Source: Deinococcus sp.
Lineage (GTDB): Bacteria; Deinococcota; Deinococci; Deinococcales; Deinococcaceae
Length of the DNA: 17,384 nucleotides
Direction: 5' to 3'
Assembly: GCF_025362455.1 (NCBI RefSeq)
Contig: NZ_JANYGJ010000064.1
Location: 1-17,384 of the forward strand
Shown here: positions 12,920-17,384 of the stretch, piece by piece
How positions within the stretch are numbered: the first letter of the stretch is position 1
Layout: every line of letters starts with the position of its first letter
Notes under the pieces: model-generated
What the model saw: only the letters and a program-made list of their open reading frames with translations
The model's database searches: none
Told to the model about the DNA's origin: nothing
Program-made: the position numbers and the translations under genes

Positions 12920-13714
12920 GTGAGTGCGCCTACTGATCTGCCGACCCGGATTCCCACCGACCTGACCGACGAGCAGCTTCCCGAAGTGCTGGGCCGCTCA
13001 CTCGCGGGCCTGTATTCCGGCGAGGCCCGACTGCCCGCCCGCCCCGGTGGCCGCAACGCCGCTCTGAAGGCCCTGGGCGCCTTTACCGGCAAGGATTACG
13101 GGGCGCGCAACCACCTGCTCTCGCCGGTCTCCAGGCTGTCGATGTACCTGCGCCACGGCATGATCTCGCCGCTTGAGGTCGCCCAGGTGGTGCGGGCCGG
13201 GAGCCGCCGCTCGGACCGCGAGGAGTTCCTGCGGCAACTGGCCTGGCGCGAGTTTTTCTGGCTGGTGCTGCGGCAGCGCGGCGCGGCGGTGCTCAGCAAC
13301 CTGGAGGAACCCAAATACCGCGCCCAGTGGTCGCCCGACCTGCCTGCCGACGTGCGAGAGGCCCGCACCGGCCTGCCCTGCGCCGACGCCTGGGTCACGC
13401 ACCTGACCGAGGACGGCTACATGCACAACCACGAGCGGATGTGGTTCGCCGCCTACCTGATTCACTGGCGCAAAGTCGACTGGCGGGCCGGGTACGCCTT
13501 TTTCCGCGAACACCTGCTCGACGGTGACCTGGCCAGCAACGCCCTGAGCTGGCAGTGGGTCGCCAGCACCTTTTCCGGCAAGCCCTACATGATGAATCAG
13601 GAAAACATCGCCAAATATTCAGCGGGCAAGTGGTGTGACGGCTGCACGGCCCAGTGTCCCTTCAAGGGCAGCTACGAGCAATTGCAGGAAAAGCTGTTCG
13701 GATGGAAGGCGTGA
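12920..13714 (+). CDS. Stand-alone photolyase/cryptochrome FAD-binding domain protein
   Basis: A 264-aa protein equal to the C-terminal, all-helical FAD domain of photolyases, lacking the N-terminal antenna domain (the full family is about 450-500 aa). Motifs in order: GGRNAALKAL, SPVSRLSMYLRHGMIS (FAD phosphate contacts, residues 68-83), LAWREFF with E111, GYMHNHERM with N170 next to the flavin, DGDLASN and WQWVAS. It could repair UV lesions in DNA or act as a light sensor. Its four cysteines are C154, C239, C242 and C246; the C-x2-C-x3-C end is unusual and could bind a metal or Fe-S cluster. The next gene encodes the missing antenna-type domain and overlaps it. Start GTG at 12920; a CAGACT box ends 7 nt before it, and no ribosome site is seen. 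Confidence 0.85.
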   Translation: MSAPTDLPTRIPTDLTDEQLPEVLGRSLAGLYSGEARLPARPGGRNAALKALGAFTGKDYGARNHLLSPVSRLSMYLRHGMISPLEVAQVVRAGSRRSDREEFLRQLAWREFFWLVLRQRGAAVLSNLEEPKYRAQWSPDLPADVREARTGLPCADAWVTHLTEDGYMHNHERMWFAAYLIHWRKVDWRAGYAFFREHLLDGDLASNALSWQWVASTFSGKPYMMNQENIAKYSAGKWCDGCTAQCPFKGSYEQLQEKLFGWKA

Positions 13715-14256
13715 GCACGGCGAACGGACCGGTGATCGTCTGGCTCCACGGCGACAGCCTGAGCCCCACGGACGCGGCCCTGAGCGCTCACCCACAGGCC
13801 CCGGCGCTGTTCGTGTTCGACCGCCCGTTTCTGTCCAGTCACGCCATCGCCTTTACCCGGCTGGCCTTCATGTACGGCGGCGTGCGCGACGTGGCCGCCG
13901 CCCGGCCCGGCCTGACTGAACTGCGCGTCGGCAGCGTCAGCGCTGAGCTGGCCGCCTTCGCCACCGAACATGGCGCCGCCGAGCTGCACGTCACCGAGAA
14001 CCCCACCCCGGAATTCGGCAGCATTCTGAGCGGCGTGCGCGAGCGCTGCCCAGGGCTGCGGGTCGTCATCTACCCCGCCGAGCGCCTGAGCAGCTACAGC
14101 GGCCAGGTCAACAAATTCTTCGGCTTCTGGAACAAGGTCCAGTCGGAGGTGCTGGGCGGCGGCGAGCTGTTTCGAGATCAGGACGCGCCCCGTCCTCAGC
14201 CGGAATCGGAGCGGCGTCCACGAGACCACCGTTCAGACCGCAACCGGCGGCGCTGA
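13711..14256 (+). CDS. Photolyase N-terminal (alpha/beta) domain-like protein
   Basis: A 181-aa protein resembling the Rossmann-like N-terminal domain of photolyases, which in full-length enzymes holds the light-harvesting cofactor. Strand 1 reads IVWLHGDSLSP-DAAL, comparable to the family's WFRRDLR-DN-AL pattern. ALFVFDRPFL, ELRVGSVSAELAAFATEHGAAELHV and a final VVIYPAERL strand follow in the expected order. The last 25 or so residues are Arg/Pro-rich and probably disordered, possibly for DNA or protein contact. The GTG at 13711 overlaps the FAD-domain stop (GTGA); ATG at 13702 is an alternative start. Being coupled to the FAD-domain gene, it likely forms a two-subunit photolyase with it. 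This is inference from sequence pattern and context; the domain match is moderate. Confidence 0.7.
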   Translation: MSTANGPVIVWLHGDSLSPTDAALSAHPQAPALFVFDRPFLSSHAIAFTRLAFMYGGVRDVAAARPGLTELRVGSVSAELAAFATEHGAAELHVTENPTPEFGSILSGVRERCPGLRVVIYPAERLSSYSGQVNKFFGFWNKVQSEVLGGGELFRDQDAPRPQPESERRPRDHRSDRNRRR

Positions 14257-14307
14257 CCTTCGGCGCTCAATCCATAACGCTGAGCCGCAGCGCTGAAGCA
14301 TTTCGCC

Positions 14308-14336
14308 CTGTCCGGCCCGGCGGGCTTCGCTAGACT
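14308..14336 (+). promoter_or_regulatory. Leaderless promoter of the FAD oxidoreductase gene
   Basis: TAGACT at 14331-14336 is followed by exactly 6 nt and the ATG at 14343, so the transcript would start at the start codon. CTGTCC at 14308-14313, with a 17-bp spacer, is a weak -35. The string GCTAGACTCGCGCC also occurs, with one change, before guaD. Confidence 0.6.
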
Positions 14337-14342
14337 CGCGCC

Positions 14343-15491
14343 ATGACTGCCAGCGAGCCTTCCAACAACCGCTCAGACCAGCAAACGACACAGGCGCAAC
14401 ACACGCCGCAGCACGCCGATACCCTGATCGTGGGCGCCGGGCTGGCCGGGCTGGCACTGGCCCGTGAGCTGGCCGCTCATGAACAATCCGGGGCCGGTCA
14501 GGGCGTGCTCCTTCTCGACAAATCGCGGGGCGTGTCCGGGCGCAGCAGCACCCGCCGCAGCATTCACCGGAGCGGCACTCACTGGAGCAACGAGGCGCTG
14601 CTCGACCACGGCGCCCGGTTTTTTACTGCCCGCGCCGGGCGCACCCGCACCTGGGTTCAGGGCGCCCTGGAGGAAGGCTGGCTGGCCGAATGGACCCGCA
14701 GCGTGCCGGTCTGGGAAGCGGGGCAGGTGTCGGGCGAGCCGGGCCGGGGGCACCCGCGCTACGTGCCGCCGGGGGGCATGAACGTCATTGGCCGCGAGCT
14801 GGGGCGAGACCTGAGTGTGCTCACCCAGACCCAGGCGGTCTCGGTGCGGCGTCAGGGCGATGTGTGGCAGGTTGGCGCTCAGGATGGCCGGGTCTTCACG
14901 GCGCGGCGGCTGGTGCTGAATCTGCCGCCGCCGCAGATCGTCCCGCTGCTGGAGGGCGCTGGACTGGCAGAGTCTGAAGTGGCAGAGTCTGAAGAGGCAG
15001 GGGCGGGCAGCCGTCTGGATCTGGAAGCGCTCCGCGCCGTGCAATTCGACCCCTGCTGGGCGGTGGGCGCGGTGCTGAACGCCGACCTGAGCGGCGCCGA
15101 GTGGCCCGCGCTGCGCTTGAATAACCACCCGTCGCTCGACTGGCTGGCCCGCGAGCACACCAAACGTCCGCCCGGCCAGACGCCCACGCTGATGCTGCAC
15201 GCCCGCGCCGACTGGAGCCGAGGTCACCTGCAAGACACGCCCGCCGAGGTCACGGCGGCGCTGCTGGAGGCGGCCCGCGAGGTCGCTGGACCCTTCACAG
15301 TGGAGAGCAGCTTCGCGCACCGCTGGCTCTACGCCACGCCCACCGTCCGCTATGAGCACAGCTTCGGCTGGCACAGCGAGCTGGCGCTGGGCTGGTGCGG
15401 CGACTGGTGCGTCCCCGACCCGCACGGCCCCCGCGTCGAGGCGGCGCTGCTGAGCGGCTGGGAGCTGGCCGACAGGCTGCTGGAGGGCTGA
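14343..15491 (+). CDS. Renalase-like FAD-dependent oxidoreductase
   Basis: A 382-aa flavoprotein of the NAD(P)-binding Rossmann/amine oxidase superfamily, closest to bacterial renalase-like proteins by pattern. It has the dinucleotide motif VGAGLAGLALARELA (residues about 30-44), DKSRGVSGRSSTRR and DHGARFFTAR corresponding to the renalase-type DKGRGxGGRxSTRR...DHGAQYFT, and a C-terminal FAD motif, GWCGDWCVPDPHGPRVEAALLSGWELA. The first 25 residues are polar and not conserved in type. A 15-bp tandem duplication encodes AESEV/AESEE in a linker. Substrate unknown; renalases of bacteria oxidise wrong-isomer NAD(P)H, but that is not established here. It follows the split photolyase genes on the same strand by 86 bp, with its own leaderless-type promoter, which hints at a shared flavin or light-related role. 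Confidence 0.85.
   Translation: MTASEPSNNRSDQQTTQAQHTPQHADTLIVGAGLAGLALARELAAHEQSGAGQGVLLLDKSRGVSGRSSTRRSIHRSGTHWSNEALLDHGARFFTARAGRTRTWVQGALEEGWLAEWTRSVPVWEAGQVSGEPGRGHPRYVPPGGMNVIGRELGRDLSVLTQTQAVSVRRQGDVWQVGAQDGRVFTARRLVLNLPPPQIVPLLEGAGLAESEVAESEEAGAGSRLDLEALRAVQFDPCWAVGAVLNADLSGAEWPALRLNNHPSLDWLAREHTKRPPGQTPTLMLHARADWSRGHLQDTPAEVTAALLEAAREVAGPFTVESSFAHRWLYATPTVRYEHSFGWHSELALGWCGDWCVPDPHGPRVEAALLSGWELADRLLEG
14965..14994 (+). repeat. 2 x 15-bp in-frame tandem repeat in the FAD oxidoreductase gene
   Basis: Exact copies of TGGCAGAGTCTGAAG at 14965-14979 and 14980-14994, followed by a partial AGGCAG. They encode an acidic Glu/Ala/Ser linker. Confidence 0.92.
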
Positions 15492-15528
15492 AGTCGGTGA
15501 AATTAAATCGGTTGACGCTGGAGGGGAA

Positions 15529-15540
15529 ATGAAACCATGA
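15529..15540 (+). CDS. Possible minimal ORF (Met-Lys-Pro-stop) before the hypothetical gene
   Basis: ATG AAA CCA TGA follows a GGAGGGG site at 15520-15526, and its stop overlaps the next ATG (ATGA at 15537-15540). It may be chance: the same site can serve the ATG at 15537 at 10-nt spacing. Noted because the thioesterase gene has the same overlap design. Confidence 0.2.
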   Translation: MKP

Positions 15541-15998
15541 GTTACGAACAGTTTTACAGCCGTTTTCCAGAACTGGCCATAGCCGAAACCAGGGTCATCA
15601 CTATTTTTCCCGACTCCGTTGTGCCGCTCCCACCCGGAGAATACGGGCTGATGGAGGCGTATTGCACCGAGCCGGGCTGCGATTGCCGCCGGGTCTTTCT
15701 GAACGTGGTGGCGCCTGGCAAGTCGGAGGTGCAGGCTGTGATCTCGTATGGCTGGGAGCGCCGGGCGTTTTACGTCCGCTGGTTCGGACGTGACGACCCT
15801 GACGTCATTCGGGAACTCAAAGGTCCAGCCCTGGCGCTGGGCCAACCTCAATCCGCGCTGGCACCGCAGATTCTGGACACGGTAAAACAGGTGGTGCTGA
15901 CCGACCAGGCGTACGTCCAGCGCCTGAAACGGCACTACCAGATGTTCAGGGCGTCCCTTCCTACACCGATCAAGTCCAGCCAAGCGCCCCGCAGATAA
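15537..15998 (+). CDS. Conserved hypothetical protein with C-x4-C-x-C motif
   Basis: A 153-aa cytoplasmic protein; I do not recall a named family. Its hallmark is EAYCTEPGCDCRRVFLNV, with three cysteines (C-x4-C-x-C) followed by two Arg, which could bind a metal. VISYGWERRAFYVRWFG and QSALAPQILD follow, and a basic C-terminal helix, YVQRLKRHYQMFR, ends the conserved part. The aromatic- and charge-rich layout suggests a real, conserved fold rather than a chance ORF. GGAGGGG at 15520-15526 lies 10 nt before the ATG. The gene is convergent with csoR across a 35-bp gap, and 45 bp separate it from the FAD oxidoreductase gene upstream, so it may share that transcript. Confidence 0.75.
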   Translation: MSYEQFYSRFPELAIAETRVITIFPDSVVPLPPGEYGLMEAYCTEPGCDCRRVFLNVVAPGKSEVQAVISYGWERRAFYVRWFGRDDPDVIRELKGPALALGQPQSALAPQILDTVKQVVLTDQAYVQRLKRHYQMFRASLPTPIKSSQAPRR

Positions 15999-16018
15999 GC
16001 GTCTGAGTTTCACCTGTT

Positions 16019-16048
16019 CTCAACACACCCGGTTCAGGTGTACTTGAG
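16019..16048. terminator. Weak hairpin between the hypothetical gene and csoR
   Basis: CTCAA/TTGAG and ACACC/GGTGT form two 5-bp stems separated by a small internal loop, overlapping the csoR stop codon. There is no T-run, so terminator function is uncertain. Confidence 0.3.
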
Positions 16049-16393
16049 CGCTTCCATCAGCTCTTCGACGATCTCAGTGGCGTCGCCGCGCTCGTGGGCG
16101 GTGGCGACGTGGGCTTCGAGGTGTCCGCGTAGCACGACCTCGCCCGCACCGGACAGGGCGCCCTGCACCGCCTTGATCTGGCGCAGCACATCCACGCAGT
16201 ACACCTCCGGGTCATCCAGCATCCGCACGATGCTCTCCAGGTGGCCGCGCGCGATCGCCAGGCGGCGCGAGGCCCGCTTGCGCGAGTCTTCCGGCATGCA
16301 CAGGTGCGCGTGGGCGGCGTGGTCGTGCTTCGGCGGCGAGTCTGGGGCTGGCCGAGCCGTTCTAGCGGCTGTCTTGGTAGGGGCTCGTGTCAC
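16034..16393 (-). CDS. csoR: CsoR family copper-sensing repressor
   Basis: A DUF156/CsoR-type all-helical DNA-binding repressor that releases DNA when it binds Cu(I). The core SRRLAIARGHLESIVRMLDD leads to YCVDVLRQIKAVQGAL (C66) and RGHLEAHV (H91, H95). The metal triad is thus Cys-His-His rather than the usual Cys-His-Cys, a variant I recall from Thermus thermophilus CsoR; RcnR nickel sensors also have C-H-H, but the copper neighbours argue for copper. The His-rich N-terminus KHDHAAHAH could be an added metal site. It starts with GTG at 16393, 6 bp after the copZ stop, so copZ and csoR are one operon. A palindrome in the copZ promoter is the likely operator, giving autoregulation. Confidence 0.92.
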   Translation of the reverse strand: MTRAPTKTAARTARPAPDSPPKHDHAAHAHLCMPEDSRKRASRRLAIARGHLESIVRMLDDPEVYCVDVLRQIKAVQGALSGAGEVVLRGHLEAHVATAHERGDATEIVEELMEALKYT

Positions 16394-16399
16394 CCGACC

Positions 16400-16603
16400 C
16401 TACTGCCGGACCTGGGCGCCGTAGCCCTCTGCGGTGATGGCCGCCAGCAGCGCCTGAAGGTCGGCCTGGCCCTGCACGGTGGCAGTGCCTTGCGCCAGGT
16501 CAACCTGGGCCTCCTGCACGCCGGGAACGCTCTTGAGGGCCTTGGCTACGGCAGTTTGGCAATGCCCGCAGGTCATGCCGCTGATGGTCAGTTGGGTAGT
16601 CAT
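16400..16603 (-). CDS. copZ: Copper chaperone CopZ
   Basis: A 67-aa single heavy-metal-associated domain that carries Cu(I) in the cytoplasm and hands it to the CopA ATPase or to CsoR. The metal motif GMTCGHC has C12 and C15 in the first loop, and the beta-alpha-beta-beta-alpha-beta order is complete, ending GYGAQV. Length is typical. It is the first gene of copZ-csoR and diverges from copA. Upstream of the ATG at 16603, TAGGCT ends exactly 6 nt before it, so the mRNA is probably leaderless, with a CsoR-type operator between the -35 and -10 boxes. Confidence 0.95.
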   Translation of the reverse strand: MTTQLTISGMTCGHCQTAVAKALKSVPGVQEAQVDLAQGTATVQGQADLQALLAAITAEGYGAQVRQ

Positions 16604-16609
16604 GCCAGC

Positions 16610-16638
16610 AGCCTATACCCACCCCTGGGGGGTGTCAA
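16610..16638 (-). promoter_or_regulatory. copZ-csoR promoter with embedded CsoR-type operator
   Basis: On the minus strand a perfect -35, TTGACA (16638-16633), a 17-bp spacer and TAGGCT (16615-16610), then 6 nt to the ATG at 16603. The spacer holds a GC-rich dyad, CACCCC-TGG-GGGGTG (16620-16634), flanked by TATACC, the A/T-flanked C-run/G-run pattern of CsoR/RcnR operators. Repressor there would block polymerase. Confidence 0.75.
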
Positions 16639-16680
16639 GGTTTAGTGCTGATGCGTTAAGAGTTTTATGGCCGAAAATGC

Positions 16681-16709
16681 TTGAATTAGCATCCTTTCGA
16701 GACTATGCT
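16681..16709 (+). promoter_or_regulatory. copA promoter
   Basis: TTGAAT (16681-16686), a 17-bp spacer and TATGCT (16704-16709). Transcription would start near 16716. The same TATGCT hexamer is used at 3763-3768. Confidence 0.65.
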
Positions 16710-16719
16710 GGGCTCAAAA

Positions 16720-16732
16720 CCTCCCTGGGAGG
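16720..16732 (+). promoter_or_regulatory. Palindrome over the copA 5' leader, candidate second CsoR site
   Basis: CCTCCC-T-GGGAGG is a perfect 13-bp palindrome just past the predicted transcription start. Its right arm is Shine-Dalgarno-like (GGGAGG, 14 nt before the GTG). It shares the CCTGGG core with the copZ operator, but without its A/T flanks. Confidence 0.5.
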
Positions 16733-16746
16733 ATTGGAGCGATACG

Positions 16747-17384
16747 GTGACTGGACAAACTCAACGAACACTGGAACTCGGCGTGCAGGGGATAACCTGC
16801 GCGAGCTGCGTGGGCCGGGTCGAACGCGGGCTGAGGAAGGTGGAGGGTGTCAGCGACGCCGTGGTCAATCTCGCTACCGAGCGGGCCACCGTCACCTATG
16901 ATCCGGCTATCACCCAACCGCAAACCTTGCTCGATACCGTCAGGGACGTCGGCTACGAGCCGGTCACCGCCACCGCCGAACTCGGCGTGCAGGGCATGAC
17001 CTGCGCCAACTGTGTGGGCCGGGTCGAACGGGCGCTCGGCAAGGTGGACGGTGTGCTCTCGGCCAGCGTCAACCTCGCCACCGAGCGGGCCACGGTGCAG
17101 TACCTGCCGTCTGCCGTCAGTCTTGGTCAGCTCAAGGCAGCGGTGAGGGAGAGCGGGTACGCGGTGCTCGAATCGCAGGCCGGGCAGGACCGCAGCGACG
17201 CAGAACGTGAGGCCAAGGCGGCAGAAGTGCGCGACCTCCGGCACTCCGTTCAGTTCAGCGCCGTGTTCGCCGCCCCGCTGCTACTGCTGGCCATGTTGCC
17301 GATGCTGGACATGCCGCTGGAGATGCGGCTCCTCGACCGACTGGGCAACGGCCTGAACTGGATCATGCTGGCGCTAGCGGTCCC
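16747..17384 (+). CDS. copA: Copper-exporting P1B-type ATPase CopA (3' partial)
   Basis: Pumps Cu(I) out of the cytoplasm using ATP. About 212 residues are present and the frame is open at the window end. Two N-terminal heavy-metal domains come first, with metal motifs GITCASC (C18, C21) and GMTCANC (C86, C89). A charged linker follows (AEREAKAAEVRDLRHS), then the first transmembrane helix (VFAAPLLLLAMLPML) and part of the second. The two metal domains are near copies spaced 204 bp apart. The GTG at 16747 has GGAG 7 nt upstream. An in-frame ATG at 16705 would add 14 residues, but it lies inside the -10 box, so I reject it. The gene diverges from copZ-csoR and is probably under the same repressor. 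Confidence 0.95.
   Translation, partial: MTGQTQRTLELGVQGITCASCVGRVERGLRKVEGVSDAVVNLATERATVTYDPAITQPQTLLDTVRDVGYEPVTATAELGVQGMTCANCVGRVERALGKVDGVLSASVNLATERATVQYLPSAVSLGQLKAAVRESGYAVLESQAGQDRSDAEREAKAAEVRDLRHSVQFSAVFAAPLLLLAMLPMLDMPLEMRLLDRLGNGLNWIMLALAV

Noticed and set aside
14373..16013. 546-codon minus-strand ORF opposite the FAD oxidoreductase and the hypothetical gene
   Set aside because: It spans two genes with recognisable motifs on the plus strand and shows only biased composition itself.
16705..16746. copA start at the in-frame ATG 16705
   Set aside because: The ATG is part of the TATGCT -10 box with a matching -35 at 17 bp, so it would not be in the mRNA; GTG 16747 has a ribosome site.
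1..17384. Radiation/desiccation response motif (TTATGTCATTGACATAA-like) and tRNA or rRNA genes
   Set aside because: Looked for on both strands by eye; no convincing match seen.

Overview
The window is high-GC bacterial DNA that looks chromosomal and most likely comes from a Deinococcus species. Three things point there. (1) It carries a complete IS200/IS605 element whose TnpB has the length (408 aa) and catalytic positions (D191, E278, D361) that I remember for ISDra2 of Deinococcus radiodurans. (2) Its CsoR repressor has the Cys-His-His metal site described for Thermus, in the same phylum. (3) Several genes have a TANNNT -10 box ending about 6 nt before the start codon, the leaderless layout known to be common in Deinococcus. 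No database search was run.

Layout. 1-2169: the end of xdhC (xanthine dehydrogenase maturation factor) and guaD (guanine deaminase), a purine breakdown block. 2249-3627: two overlapping lipoprotein genes, the second with an EF-hand-like loop, closed by a strong terminator. 3740-5176: a well-formed extended -10 promoter driving a two-gene unit, a small His-rich protein and a leucine-rich-repeat protein with a DUF6745-like C-terminus. 5177-5273: a gap holding a G-quadruplex motif. 5274-6717 (minus): a secreted CIA30-family protein and a short-chain dehydrogenase. 6849-9050: a large APC-type permease, divergent from the dehydrogenase, ending in a strong terminator.

9123-10858: the insertion sequence, tnpA then tnpB, with end hairpins and a probable guide RNA. 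It sits directly after TTGAT in the U-tract of the permease terminator, and its right end abuts the promoter region of a hotdog thioesterase (10971-11387). 11537-12727 (minus): galactose mutarotase. 12920-14256: a photolyase split into two genes in swapped order, FAD domain first and Rossmann-like domain second. 14343-15491: a renalase-like FAD oxidoreductase. 15537-15998: a conserved hypothetical with a C-x4-C-x-C motif. 16034-17384: copper homeostasis, with copZ-csoR on the minus strand diverging from copA on the plus strand (cut by the window end), and operator-like palindromes on both sides.

The most unusual items are the split photolyase with four cysteines, the His-rich/LRR pair, the intact ISDra2-like RNA-guided nuclease unit inside a terminator, the copper operator architecture, and many in-frame or intergenic tandem duplications of 13-18 bp.
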